Assembly: GCF_006517535.1 (NCBI RefSeq)
Contig: NZ_VHQH01000036.1
Location: forward strand, 202,638-266,637
Origin: Schumannella sp. 10F1B-5-1
GTDB taxonomy: Bacteria; Actinomycetota; Actinomycetes; Actinomycetales; Microbacteriaceae
DNA: 64,000 nucleotides
Reading direction: 5' to 3'
A model generated the notes under the pieces. The model saw only the letters and a program-made list of their open reading frames with translations, was not told the origin of the DNA and made no database searches. Below, one piece after another: positions 16,232 to 24,516 of the stretch (position 1 is the first letter of the stretch; the number at the start of each line of letters is the position of its first letter). The position numbers were made by a program, and so were the translations under genes.

Positions 16232-16932
16232 GCGTGCTCGTCACCGGAGCCGGCGGGGGTATCGGATCCGCGATCGCCGCCGCTCTCGAAGCCGCCGGGC
16301 ACGAGGTCGTGCGTCACGATGTCCGCGGCTCGGCGGCTCATCCGGTCGACATCGAGGGCGACATGACGGACGCGGCCGATTCCGCGCGCCTCGTCGCCGA
16401 GAGCGAGCGCCGCGGCGTCGACTCCGTGCTTGCAGCCCACGGCATCGCGGCCGCTCGTGACCTGGCGGGAACCGACCGCGCGTTCCTCGAGCGGGCGATG
16501 CGGATCAACGCCGTCTCCGTGTTCCATCTCTACGACGCCCTCGCCGAGCGCGTCCGCGCCAGCGGCGGGGCCTTCGTCGTGATCTCGAGTCAGGCCGGAC
16601 TCGTCGCCGAGGCGAATAACGGGCCGTACTGCGCCTCCAAGTTCGCCTTGATCGGATGGGCGCGCGGCCTCGTCGCCGCGGGAGGTGCGCCGCGCCTTCG
16701 CGTGCTGTGTCCGGGCGCGACCGAGACGCCGCTGCTGCGATCGGCGTTCGAGGGCATGGCCGCGTCTGCAGGGATCAGCTACGACCAGGTGCTCGCCGAG
16801 CGCTCGGCGAGCGTGCCAGCCGGGCGTCTCGGTCGGCCGGAGGACCTCGGCGCGGCTGCGACGTGGCTGGTCGAGGTGCCGAGCCCTGCGCTCATCGTGG
16901 CCGCCGTCACCGGCGGTGAGGTGCTCAGCTGA
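16228..16932 (+). CDS. Short-chain dehydrogenase/reductase
   Basis: A 234-residue NAD(P)-dependent oxidoreductase of the classical SDR family. The cofactor motif TGAGGGIG is at residues 6-13, a conserved NA(V) at about 92, catalytic Ser in VISSQAG (about 115) and the YCASK Tyr-Lys pair (about 132-136), followed by PGATETPL. It is the last gene of the operon starting at 14811, and the strong hairpin after it probably ends the transcript. It likely acts in the same pathway as the MDR dehydrogenase. The substrate is unknown. Confidence 0.9.
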   Translation: MSVLVTGAGGGIGSAIAAALEAAGHEVVRHDVRGSAAHPVDIEGDMTDAADSARLVAESERRGVDSVLAAHGIAAARDLAGTDRAFLERAMRINAVSVFHLYDALAERVRASGGAFVVISSQAGLVAEANNGPYCASKFALIGWARGLVAAGGAPRLRVLCPGATETPLLRSAFEGMAASAGISYDQVLAERSASVPAGRLGRPEDLGAAATWLVEVPSPALIVAAVTGGEVLS

Positions 16933-16947
16933 GGTCATGACGCTGGC

Positions 16948-16996
16948 GACAGCGAGAGGGCCGGGAAGCGGATCGCTCCCCGGCTCTCTCGCTGTC
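16948..16996. terminator. Hairpin between convergent island operons
   Basis: GACAGCGAGAGGGCCGGG pairs with a near-complementary CCCGGCTCTCTCGCTGTC arm across a short loop. It sits between the SDR gene and the convergent PanE-like gene, so it can serve both. Confidence 0.7.
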
Positions 16997-17016
16997 CCGC
17001 GGGCGGGACGGAAGGG

Positions 17017-18042
17017 TCAGATACCCGTGATCAGGCGCTGGAGGTTGTCCGGCGAGCCGGCGATCTCACCCGATTCGATCAGGTGCGCGATCTCAACGGT
17101 GCGCTGGTTCGCGGGCGTCGGGACCCCGACCTGGGCTCCGATCTCGACGACATAGCCGTTGAGCTGGTCGACTTCGCCGCGGCGTCCCTTCTGCCAGTCC
17201 TGCAGCACGGTCGTCTTCGTCTTCGGCAGCGACCACTGCGTGTAGACGGCGTCGAGCATCGACTCGACGAAGCCGTCCGGGTTCGCCGGATCGACGTCGG
17301 TCAGCCCGAAGATCGGCACGACGGATCGACCGCTCGCCACCGCGACGTGGATGGCTTCCTTGCCGGTCTTCAGCATGAAGTCGTGCATGCCGGGGAGGCG
17401 TGCGGCCGACAGCAGCGGCAGGTCGACGATCGCGCTGGTGACGAGCTCGGCGGCGTTGACGACGAGCTTCATCCACTTGGCGCTGCGGATGTCGTCCACA
17501 GCCACGGCGGTGCCCGCGTGCCGCAGGATGTCGGTGATCTCGGTCTCGCGACCCACGGTCGCGTCGCTGAGGCTTCCGACGGCGAACCACGTGCCGGCGG
17601 GTCCGGTGTGGCGTTCGACGAGGCCGGGCTCCCACATGGCGGCGGCGATCTCGATGACCGCGCCGAGCGTGCGATGAGGTCCGAACACGTCGCTCATGAT
17701 GTCGACGGTCATGCCGTTCTGCAGCCCGACCGCGATGCCGTCGGGCGCCAGGTAGGGCTCGATCAGCTGGCAGGCCCAGCGGGTGTCGTAGGCCTTCATG
17801 ACGACGAGCACCACGTCGAAGCGCTCGCCGCGGAGGGTCGCGACATCGGAGAGGTTGAGCGCGCGGATGGGCGCGGTCGCTCGGGTTCCGTCGGGCAGAT
17901 CGACCCGGATCCCGTGCTCGCGCAGCGCCGCGACGTTCTCGGGCCACTGCTCGATGATCGTGACGTCGTGGCCGGCGTCGACCAGGTCGCACGCGATTCC
18001 GGCGCCGTTCGCGCCGCTGCCCAGTATGGCGATGTGCGGCAC
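17017..18042 (-). CDS. Ketopantoate reductase-family (ApbA/PanE) oxidoreductase
   Basis: A 341-residue NADP-binding protein. The N-terminal Rossmann motif ILGSGANGAGIACDL is at residues 5-19. The catalytic Lys and Asn region AKWMKLVVNAAELV is at about residues 183-196, and a KTTVLQDWQKGRRGEVDQLNG stretch in the C-terminal domain matches the ApbA C-domain consensus (S-M-x-D-x-x-x-G-R-x-x-E-x-D-x-x-N-G). It is longer than PanE (about 300) and sits in a catabolic island, so true ketopantoate reduction for CoA synthesis is unlikely. It more probably acts on another 2-oxo or hydroxy acid. It lies three bases after the Dabb gene in the same operon. Confidence 0.85.
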   Translation of the reverse strand: MPHIAILGSGANGAGIACDLVDAGHDVTIIEQWPENVAALREHGIRVDLPDGTRATAPIRALNLSDVATLRGERFDVVLVVMKAYDTRWACQLIEPYLAPDGIAVGLQNGMTVDIMSDVFGPHRTLGAVIEIAAAMWEPGLVERHTGPAGTWFAVGSLSDATVGRETEITDILRHAGTAVAVDDIRSAKWMKLVVNAAELVTSAIVDLPLLSAARLPGMHDFMLKTGKEAIHVAVASGRSVVPIFGLTDVDPANPDGFVESMLDAVYTQWSLPKTKTTVLQDWQKGRRGEVDQLNGYVVEIGAQVGVPTPANQRTVEIAHLIESGEIAGSPDNLQRLITGI

Positions 18043-18045
18043 GCC

Positions 18046-18348
18046 TCAGCTCCGGGCGTAGTCGACGACGGCGCGGGTGCGCACGAGCGGGTCGATCGCG
18101 GCGATTGCGGCCTGGTGCGCCGGGTGCGCCTGGTAGGCCTGCAGCGATTCGAGGTCGGGGTGCTCGGTGACGAGAACGAGCGGCCAGTGCGTTGGGATGC
18201 CTCCGATGTCGTCACCGAGCTCGAGCGAGAGCACGCCCGGAATGACTCCGGCGAGCGGCTCGAGCTGCCCGCGGATGGTGCTGACGGTCTCGGCGCGCGC
18301 GGTGGCGTCCTCGGCGACGAGATCGAAGGCGACGATGTGCCGGATCAC
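18046..18348 (-). CDS. Dabb-family (stress-responsive A/B barrel) protein
   Basis: A 100-residue dimeric alpha/beta-barrel protein. The family signature is the start IRHIVAFDL (strand 1), ELGDDIG and the ending HPAHQAAIAAIDPLVRTRAVVDY. Such proteins occur in catabolic operons and sometimes act as cyclases, isomerases or decarboxylases; here the function is unknown. The start codon is GTG, with AAAGGAG just upstream. It is the first gene of a two-gene operon with the PanE-like gene, 31 bases downstream of the palindromic site B. Confidence 0.82.
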   Translation of the reverse strand: MIRHIVAFDLVAEDATARAETVSTIRGQLEPLAGVIPGVLSLELGDDIGGIPTHWPLVLVTEHPDLESLQAYQAHPAHQAAIAAIDPLVRTRAVVDYARS

Positions 18349-18378
18349 GTGATCTCCTTTGATTGCCTGACGTGAACG

Positions 18379-18397
18379 CGTTCAGTATAGGTGAACA
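18379..18397 (-). promoter_or_regulatory. Candidate operator/-10 region B upstream of the Dabb operon
   Basis: On the minus strand this reads TGTTCACCTATACTGAACG, an imperfect inverted repeat with TATACT in its centre. It differs at only three positions from the site at 14711-14729. It lies between the GntR gene's 3' end and the Dabb start, so the latter operon seems to have its own regulated promoter. Confidence 0.5.
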
Positions 18398-18416
18398 GCC
18401 TGGGCAGGGCATGGGC

Positions 18417-19103
18417 TCAGTCGAAGATGTGCGGGTGGCGCGCCAGCTCGAGGCGCGTGCGACGGATGTGACCGGCGAGCACGCGCTCCGCGTCGTCGGC
18501 GTCGCGGCTCTCGATCGCCCGCACCAGCATGTGATGCTCATCGTGCACGATCCGGTTGCTGTCGGCGTCGAGGCCCAGCGAGTAGAGCCGACGGTAGTGC
18601 TGAGTGCGATTCCAGAGGCGCTCCACGGTCTCGCCGAGCGTCAGGGTGCGGGCGCCCGAATAGGTCGCGAGGTGGAACCGGTGGTCGAGCTCGAGGAACT
18701 CCTCGACGGCGACTCCCGCCTCCATCCGCGCCGCGAGCGCACCCAGCTCGGCGATCGCGTCGTCGCTCAGGGCGGGGATGCTGTAGGTCAGCAGGAGCGG
18801 CTCGATGCGCTCGCGGATGCGGTAGAGCTCGTCGCATTCGTCGAGGTTCAGGCTCGACACCCAGGCGCCGGTGTTCGCCACCAGTCGCACCAGGCCCTCG
18901 GCCTCGAGCAGGCGCAGCGCCTCGCGCACCGGCAGTCGGCTCGCGCCGTGCTGCGCGGCGACGTCCTCCTGTCGGATGCGCGTGCCGGGCGGGTACTCGC
19001 CGTGCAGGATCGCCGTGCGCAGCGCTTCGGCGACGCGCTCGCTCGCTCCGCCATCGCGGGGGATCACGGCCGGCGCATCGGGCGCGGTCGGGGTCGAAGC
19101 CAT
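18417..19103 (-). CDS. GntR-family (FCD-type) transcriptional regulator
   Basis: A 228-residue regulator. The winged helix at about residues 18-85 reads RVAEALRTAILHGEYPPGTRIRQEDVA, then SRLPVREALRLLEAEGLV, typical of FadR-like GntR proteins. The C-terminal FCD domain is all-helical and keeps the metal/ligand residues as ELDHRFHLATY and the later H in HDEHHMLVRAIESRD, followed by a terminal HI. It would sense a small carboxylate or sugar acid. The ATG at 19103 is preferred for its GAGAGG upstream; an in-frame GTG at 19133 overlaps the upstream stop. It lies in the operon of the VOC and HIBADH-like genes, probably controlling the island's catabolic promoters. Confidence 0.88.
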   Translation of the reverse strand: MASTPTAPDAPAVIPRDGGASERVAEALRTAILHGEYPPGTRIRQEDVAAQHGASRLPVREALRLLEAEGLVRLVANTGAWVSSLNLDECDELYRIRERIEPLLLTYSIPALSDDAIAELGALAARMEAGVAVEEFLELDHRFHLATYSGARTLTLGETVERLWNRTQHYRRLYSLGLDADSNRIVHDEHHMLVRAIESRDADDAERVLAGHIRRTRLELARHPHIFD

Positions 19104-19129
19104 GCGCACAGCCTCTCGCGCGGTCGGCG

Positions 19130-20047
19130 TCACGCGCTCGCGTCGGACGGAGCGGCGGGGCCGACGACGCCGTCGCGCGTGATCTCGGCCACCGCCGACC
19201 AGTCGAGCTCCGCCAGATCGGGTCGCGCGAGGGCGGCGTCGAAGATCTCGGCGAGCACGGGAGCGACGGCGAGGTCGACGCCGAGACCGGCCGCGGCGTC
19301 CTGCGCGAGACCGAGGTCCTTGCGACCGAGGCCCACGGTGAAGCCCGGGGGAGCATAGCGGCGCTCGGCGATCATCGGCCCGTAGCCGCCATAGGCGGAG
19401 CCGGTGAACGCGGCATCGGTGAGGATCTCGACGAACGCCGACGGGTCGACCCCGCCGCGCTCGACCAGGGTCACCGACTCGGCGATGGCCTGCAGTGCGT
19501 GAAGGAGGTTGTAGTTGACGCCGATCTTCACCAGGGCGGCGCGAGTCGGATCGTCACCGAGCACCCAGGTGCGCTTGCCGAGCAGATCGAGGACGGGCTG
19601 CGCGCGCTCGATCGCCGTGGCGGCGCCGGCGGCGACGATGTTGAGCTTCCCGGCTGCCGCGAGCGGCGAGCGGCCGAGCACGGGTGCGGAGACGAAATCG
19701 ACACCGGATGCGGTGTGCAGCTCCGCCAGCCGCCGGCAGGCGTCGACGCTGAGCGTCGCCATCGCGATGTGCAGCGCGCGGCGACCCGTCGCGGAGCGGC
19801 CGGCCGAGGCGAGCAGATCGGCGTCGAACACGGCCTCGCTGGCGGCGTCGTTCGCGAGCATCGAGATGATCAGGTCGTGCCCCGTGGCGAGCTCCGCGGC
19901 CGAGCCGGCGAGCGCGGCTCCGCGCATGACGAGCGCGTCAGCGGCCGACGCGGTGCGGTTCCAGACCGTGACTCCGACGCCCTGGTCGAGCAGGCGTCGG
20001 GCCATCGCCGCGCCCATCTCGCCGAGTCCGATGATGCCGACCTTCAT
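19130..20047 (-). CDS. 3-hydroxyisobutyrate dehydrogenase-family NAD(P)-dependent oxidoreductase
   Basis: A 305-residue beta-hydroxyacid dehydrogenase. The N-terminus KVGIIGLGEMGAAMARRLL holds the Rossmann motif. The conserved substrate-binding segment is VDFVSAPVLGRSPLAAAGKLNIVAAG (about residues 115-140), with a catalytic-Lys region AALVKIGVNYNLL (about 171-183, GxxxxxK-like; Lys in ALVKIGVN). FTVGLGRKDLGLAQDAA near the C-terminus is also typical. The ATG at 20047 follows GGAG. A second in-frame ATG at 20101 overlaps the VOC stop. It would oxidise a beta-hydroxy acid or reduce the semialdehyde; the substrate is unknown. Confidence 0.88.
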   Translation of the reverse strand: MKVGIIGLGEMGAAMARRLLDQGVGVTVWNRTASAADALVMRGAALAGSAAELATGHDLIISMLANDAASEAVFDADLLASAGRSATGRRALHIAMATLSVDACRRLAELHTASGVDFVSAPVLGRSPLAAAGKLNIVAAGAATAIERAQPVLDLLGKRTWVLGDDPTRAALVKIGVNYNLLHALQAIAESVTLVERGGVDPSAFVEILTDAAFTGSAYGGYGPMIAERRYAPPGFTVGLGRKDLGLAQDAAAGLGVDLAVAPVLAEIFDAALARPDLAELDWSAVAEITRDGVVGPAAPSDASA

Positions 20048-20097
20048 GCTGTGCTCCTTCGTCCCAATGATCGTCGCCGTGCCGTCGTCGACGGCGC

Positions 20098-20622
20098 TCA
20101 TGCGTTCGGTCGCGCCGGATGCCAGAGCGTCCGCTCGGCATCCTTCTCGTAATCCTTGCCGTCAGGGAAGCTCACGAGCTCGAACTGCATGCCCCACGGG
20201 CTGAGGAAGTAGATCCAGCGTTGCCCGAGCGCGGCGCCGACGCTCGCGACGGGTTCGCCCATGACCCGGATGCCCTGCTCGCGCAGGTACGCGACCGCCG
20301 CATCCATGTCGTCGACGTAGAGGGCGAGGTGATGGCCGCCGATGTCGCTGTTGCGTGGTTGCGGCGCCTGGCCGTCGGCGGCGTCGTAGAGAAAGACCTC
20401 GTAGTTCGAGCCGTTCGCCATGCGGAAGAAGCGGATCTCGGTGATCTCGGAACGCGGATGCACGCCGATCTGCCGGGTCATCCAGTCGTCGTCGGCGCGC
20501 TTGGTCCCGAGGGTGTAGGCGCGCTCGCCGCCGAGCACGTCGACCAGGAATGCCTCGGCCTGGTCGAGGTCGGGAACGGTGAAACCGATGTGGTCGGTTC
20601 CGCGGAGTCCGGGAAGGGGCAT
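20098..20622 (-). CDS. VOC-superfamily (glyoxalase-like) protein
   Basis: A 174-residue metal-dependent protein of the vicinal-oxygen-chelate fold. Two beta-alpha-beta-beta-beta modules are seen, the first starting TDHIGFTVPDLDQAEAF (His about residue 11), the second at GGHHLALYVDDMDAAVAYL. A Glu near the end (GMQFELVSFP) completes the usual His/Glu metal set. The ATG at 20622 follows AAGGAGG; an earlier in-frame start at 20652 would lie in the promoter. First gene of the operon VOC-HIBADH-GntR, divergent from the E1/E2 genes. It might act as an isomerase, epimerase, lyase or dioxygenase. Confidence 0.85.
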   Translation of the reverse strand: MPLPGLRGTDHIGFTVPDLDQAEAFLVDVLGGERAYTLGTKRADDDWMTRQIGVHPRSEITEIRFFRMANGSNYEVFLYDAADGQAPQPRNSDIGGHHLALYVDDMDAAVAYLREQGIRVMGEPVASVGAALGQRWIYFLSPWGMQFELVSFPDGKDYEKDAERTLWHPARPNA

Positions 20623-20642
20623 ATCGACCTCCTTGACGTATT

Positions 20643-20653
20643 TTGGATACATT
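20643..20653. promoter_or_regulatory. TTGGATACATT motif in the VOC promoter region
   Basis: This 11-mer lies 21 bases upstream of the VOC start codon on the minus strand, overlapping the probable -10 region. A close copy (TTGGATGCAAT) occurs in the divergent E1 promoter at 20705-20715. AT-rich sites of this shape resemble half-symmetric GntR-family operators. The assignment is inferred. Confidence 0.4.
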
Positions 20654-20698
20654 ACCGCGATGAGATGGGTTCGCCGACGCTAAAGACTCGTCTCGGTC

Positions 20699-20727
20699 TT
20701 GAGATTGGATGCAATCGCCCGTACAGT
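20699..20727 (+). promoter_or_regulatory. Promoter of the E1/E2 operon
   Basis: TTGAGA and TACAGT are separated by exactly 17 bases, a good housekeeping sigma match. The spacer begins with TTGGATGCAAT, a near copy of the motif in the divergent VOC promoter, so a shared regulator could block both. The predicted transcript start is about 38 bases ahead of the ATG at 20772, with GGGGAG as the ribosome site. Confidence 0.6.
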
Positions 20728-20771
20728 GACGACGCCGATGACCGTCGGCCCACACTCAACGGGGAGCAGCC

Positions 20772-22976
20772 ATGCCACGCATCCGCCGACTCGAGACCGG
20801 CGTCGACTGGGTCGAGCTCACGACGACCGCCGCCGACTGGAAGGGCGCCGACCCGGTGCTGCTGCGGGGGATGCTCGCCGAGCTCCACCTGATCCGCGCC
20901 TTCGAGGAGACGGTCCTCGAACTCGCCGGCGAGGGGCTCGTGCACGGCCCCGCCCACTCGTCCATCGGCCAGGAGGGCGGAGCCGTCGGCTCGATCATCG
21001 CCCTGCGCTCCACCGACGCTGTCAACGGCTCGCACCGCGGCCACCACCAGTTCCTGGCGAAGGCGCTCACCCACGTCACCGGCGGTGAGTTCGACCTCGC
21101 GGCGCTCGTCGACGACACCACGCAGGGTGTGCTGCAGAAGACGCTCGCCGAGATCCTCGGCCTCGCCCAGGGCTACTGCCGCGGCCGCGGCGGCTCGATG
21201 CACCTGCAGTGGTTCGAGGCCGGAGCGCTCGGCACCAACGCGATCGTCGGGGGCGGCGCCGCGATGGCGGCCGGCAACGCCTGGGCGCAGCGCCACTCAG
21301 GCACGACCGACCTCACCATCAACTACTTCGGCGACGGCGCCGCGCAGATCGGCTCGGTGCTCGAGTCGATGAATCTCGCCGCGACGTGGAAGCTGCCCGT
21401 CTGCTTCTTCATCGAGAACAACATGTACGCCGTCTCGACCAGATCCGACGAGATCAGCGCCGACACGCGTTTCTCGGTGCGCGGCCAGGGCTTCGGCATC
21501 CCCTCCTGGCGCGTTGACGGCATGGACCCGCTCGCGGTGCACCTCGCCATGGAGCAGGCCGCCGAGCGGATGCGCTCGGGCGAGGGCCCCGCGGTCGTCG
21601 AAGTCGAGGTCTACCGCTTCTTCCACCAGAACGGCCCCTACCCGGGCAGCGCCTTCGGCTACCGCACGAAAGACGAGGAGGCGAGCTGGCGAGCTCGTGA
21701 TCCCCTCGAGCGCGTCGCCGACGAGATGATCAAGCGCGGCCTCGTCGACGCCGCCACGGTCGCCTCGGTGCGACAGCAGGCCCAAACGGCGATGACCGCC
21801 GCCGTCGGCCAGTTGCTCGAAGCCGACCCCGAGAACGCGGGCAAGCGCCGCATCATCCCCGCGCTCTGGCCCGACCCCTCGTTCGTCGACGTGGGCGTGC
21901 GCGGCGACGCGAGCGAGCTCGACGCCCTCGCCGTCGCCGATCCCCTCGACCACACCGGCGCGTGGACCGACATCAAGTTCGTCGACGCGGTCGCGAAGAC
22001 CATGGAGCGCCGGATGGACGAGGATGCGCGCATCGTCGTCATGGGGGAGGACGTGCACCGGCTCGGCGGCGGCACAAACGGCGCCACGAAGGGGCTCGCG
22101 ACGCGCTTCGGCTCCGACCTGCTCGCCGAGGGCCGCGTACTCGGCACCCCGATCAGCGAGAACGCCTTCACCGGGCTCGCCGGCGGGCTTGCGCTCGATG
22201 GCCGCTTCCGTCCCGTGGTCGAGTTCATGTACCCCGACTTCATGTGGGTCGCCGCCGACCAGGTGTTCAATCAGGTCGGCAAGGCTCGCCACATGTTCGG
22301 CGGCGACAACCCGGTGCCGTTCGTGCTGCGCACCAAGGTCGCCATGGGATCGGGCTATGGCTCACAGCACCTCATGGACCCGGCGGGCCTGTTCGCGACC
22401 GCCCCGGGATGGCGCATCGTCGCCCCGTCGACGGCCGCCGACTACGTCGGCCTCATGAACGCGGCCCTCGCGCTCGAGGACCCGGTGCTCGTGATCGAGC
22501 ATGTCGACCTCTACGCTCATGCCGACCGCGTCCCCGCCGACTCGCTCGACTACATCCTGCCGCCCGGCCGCGCCGCGGTGCGCCGCACTGGCGACGAGGT
22601 CACCGTCATCAGCTATCTCTCGATGGTCGGCCATGCGGCCGAAGCGATCGAGCAGACCGGCATCGACGCCGATCTCATCGACCTGCGCTGGCTCGACCGC
22701 GCTTCGCTCGACTGGGAGACCATCGAGACGAGTGTCAAGAAGACCGGCGCGGTGCTGATCGTCGAGCAGGGAGCCCAGGGAACGTCCTACGGCGGCTGGC
22801 TCGCCGACGAGATCCAGCGCCGCCTGTTCGACTGGCTCGACCAGCCCGTGCAGCGGGTGACCGGGAGCGGATCCAGCCCGAGCATCTCGAAGGTGCTCGA
22901 GCGAGCGGCCATCGCCCGCACCGAAGAGATCGTCGCCGGCCTCGGGGCCGTGCGCCGCGGAATGGGGATGTGCTGA
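20772..22976 (+). CDS. TPP-dependent 2-oxoacid/acetoin-type dehydrogenase E1, fused alpha and beta subunits
   Basis: A 734-residue protein joining the two E1 subunits normally encoded separately. The alpha half (about 1-345) has the TPP-binding motif GDG at about 187 with NNMYAVST at about 216, and HGPAHSSIGQEG near residue 57. The beta half (about 395-734) starts IKFVDAVAKTMERRMDEDARI and carries VMGEDV, TPISENAFTGLAGG, and FMYPDFMWVAADQVFNQVGK, as in AcoB/PDH-beta. It would decarboxylate or cleave a 2-oxo acid or alpha-diketone and load the acyl group onto E2. It is coupled to the E2 gene by a TGATG overlap. No E3 is in the window. Confidence 0.9.
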   Translation: MPRIRRLETGVDWVELTTTAADWKGADPVLLRGMLAELHLIRAFEETVLELAGEGLVHGPAHSSIGQEGGAVGSIIALRSTDAVNGSHRGHHQFLAKALTHVTGGEFDLAALVDDTTQGVLQKTLAEILGLAQGYCRGRGGSMHLQWFEAGALGTNAIVGGGAAMAAGNAWAQRHSGTTDLTINYFGDGAAQIGSVLESMNLAATWKLPVCFFIENNMYAVSTRSDEISADTRFSVRGQGFGIPSWRVDGMDPLAVHLAMEQAAERMRSGEGPAVVEVEVYRFFHQNGPYPGSAFGYRTKDEEASWRARDPLERVADEMIKRGLVDAATVASVRQQAQTAMTAAVGQLLEADPENAGKRRIIPALWPDPSFVDVGVRGDASELDALAVADPLDHTGAWTDIKFVDAVAKTMERRMDEDARIVVMGEDVHRLGGGTNGATKGLATRFGSDLLAEGRVLGTPISENAFTGLAGGLALDGRFRPVVEFMYPDFMWVAADQVFNQVGKARHMFGGDNPVPFVLRTKVAMGSGYGSQHLMDPAGLFATAPGWRIVAPSTAADYVGLMNAALALEDPVLVIEHVDLYAHADRVPADSLDYILPPGRAAVRRTGDEVTVISYLSMVGHAAEAIEQTGIDADLIDLRWLDRASLDWETIETSVKKTGAVLIVEQGAQGTSYGGWLADEIQRRLFDWLDQPVQRVTGSGSSPSISKVLERAAIARTEEIVAGLGAVRRGMGMC

Positions 22977-24337
22977 TGGCGAGCATCGTGCGCATGCCCT
23001 CGGCGCTCGCCGGCGTGACCGAAGCCGCGATCCAGAGCTGGCTCGTCGAGGTCGGCGACAGCGTCGAGGTCGGCATTCCGATCGCCGAGATCGAGACCGA
23101 GAAGGCCGTCATCGAGTACGAGGCGGAGGCCGCAGGGACGATCGGGCGGGTGCTCGCCAAGGCGGGCGCGACGCTGGTGGTGGGAGAGCCGATCGCCGTG
23201 CTGCTCGCGCCCGGCGAGAGCGACGACGCGATCGATGCGGTGCTCGCCGAGGTCGGCCACGCGTCGGCGGTGCCGGCGGTCGAGACCGAGCCTTCCGTCG
23301 GGGAGGCGGCTATCGCAGCGACCGTCGGCGGTTCGGAGGCTCCCGCCGCGACGACCCCCGCCGCGGCGACCGGCGAGTCCGGCGCCGAGGCAACCGCCGT
23401 GCCGACGCCGGTATCCGGAGCTCGCCGGTTCATCAGCCCGCTCGCGCGCCGTCTCGCCCGCCAGCGCGGCGTCGATCTCGGCGCAGTCGAGGGCACAGGA
23501 CCCGGTGGGCGCATCACACGACGCGACGTCGATGCGGTGCCAGCGAACACCGAAGTCGGCGGCACCAACGTTCCTGACAGCGCTCCATCCGCTGCCGTGC
23601 CGACGTCCGACGCTGCTGCCGCAGCGCCGCCGCAGCGTTCGGCCGGCCCGCACGGCGCCGAGAGTGCCGAGATTCCGCACACCGGCATGCGCCGTGCGAT
23701 CGCCCGGCGACTCACCGAGTCGAAGTCGACGGTTCCGCACTTCTACCTCGAAGCCGAGTGCCGTGTCGACGAGCTCATCGCGCTGCGCACGGGCGTCAAC
23801 GAGGCGGCGGCGAAGCCGCTCTCGCTGAACGATTTCATCGTCAAGGCGGTCGCGCTCGCGCTCGTCGACGTGCCTGAGGCGAACGCCATCTGGGGCGAGG
23901 ACGCCATCACGCGGTTCTCCGGCGTCGACCTGGCGATCGCGGTGTCGATCGACGGCGGGCTCGTCACCCCGGTCGTCCGCGGCGTCGAGCGGCTCACGTT
24001 GAGCGAGCTCAGCGCGAGCATCGCCGACCTCGCCGAGCGCGCTCGCGCGGGTCGCCTCAAGCAGCGCGAGCTCGACGGCGGATCGTTCTCGGTCTCGAAC
24101 CTCGGCATGTTCGGCATCACCGCGTTCTCGGCGATCATCAACCCGCCGCACGCCGGGATCCTGGCTGTCGGCCGTGCCGTGCCGAAGCCGGTCGTGATCG
24201 ACGGCGAGCTCGCCGTCGGCACGGTCATGACCGTCGCCCTCTCCGCCGACCACCGAGTGATCGACGGCGCCGTGGCGGCTCAGTGGCTCGGCGCGTTCCA
24301 GCGCCGCATCGAGAATCCGCTGTCGATCCTGATCTGA
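22976..24337 (+). CDS. Dihydrolipoamide acyltransferase (E2)
   Basis: A 453-residue E2 that transfers the acyl group from E1 to CoA. Domains in order are one lipoyl domain (residues 1-80; lipoyl-Lys in IETEKAVIEYEAEA, about residue 43), an Ala/Thr/Glu-rich linker, a peripheral-subunit-binding domain (ISPLARRLARQRGVDLGAVEG ..., about 150-185), a second linker, and the catalytic domain (about 230-453), with the active-site signature SADHRVIDGAVAAQWL (His and Asp near residue 425). Length suits a single-lipoyl E2. It needs dihydrolipoamide dehydrogenase from elsewhere. The substrate is set by the fused E1. Confidence 0.93.
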   Translation: MASIVRMPSALAGVTEAAIQSWLVEVGDSVEVGIPIAEIETEKAVIEYEAEAAGTIGRVLAKAGATLVVGEPIAVLLAPGESDDAIDAVLAEVGHASAVPAVETEPSVGEAAIAATVGGSEAPAATTPAAATGESGAEATAVPTPVSGARRFISPLARRLARQRGVDLGAVEGTGPGGRITRRDVDAVPANTEVGGTNVPDSAPSAAVPTSDAAAAAPPQRSAGPHGAESAEIPHTGMRRAIARRLTESKSTVPHFYLEAECRVDELIALRTGVNEAAAKPLSLNDFIVKAVALALVDVPEANAIWGEDAITRFSGVDLAIAVSIDGGLVTPVVRGVERLTLSELSASIADLAERARAGRLKQRELDGGSFSVSNLGMFGITAFSAIINPPHAGILAVGRAVPKPVVIDGELAVGTVMTVALSADHRVIDGAVAAQWLGAFQRRIENPLSILI

Positions 24338-24348
24338 CAGCGGTCCTC

Positions 24349-24385
24349 GGGGATGTCGGCGCCTGGTGGTGGTGCCGACATCCCC
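24349..24385 (+). terminator. Hairpin after the E2 gene
   Basis: GGGGATGTCGGC pairs with GCCGACATCCCC across a 13-base loop, starting 11 bases after the E2 stop. Confidence 0.65.
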
Positions 24386-24442
24386 TGTGTCGCTCGGCCG
24401 TTCTGCCGCTCGGCCGTCCGCATCGGCGTCGCCTCCGACGAC

Positions 24443-24479
24443 GAAGCGGGGATCCGCACCCGATGCGCATCCCCGCTTC
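24443..24479 (-). terminator. Hairpin after the M24 gene
   Basis: GAAGCGGGGAT pairs with ATCCCCGCTTC across a 15-base loop. It lies 38 bases beyond the stop of the minus-strand M24 gene and probably ends that transcript. Together with the preceding hairpin it fills the 179-base convergent gap. Confidence 0.6.
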
Positions 24480-24516
24480 TCCTGCCCGTGCGCCTCCCGA
24501 AGACGGGGCGTCTCTC

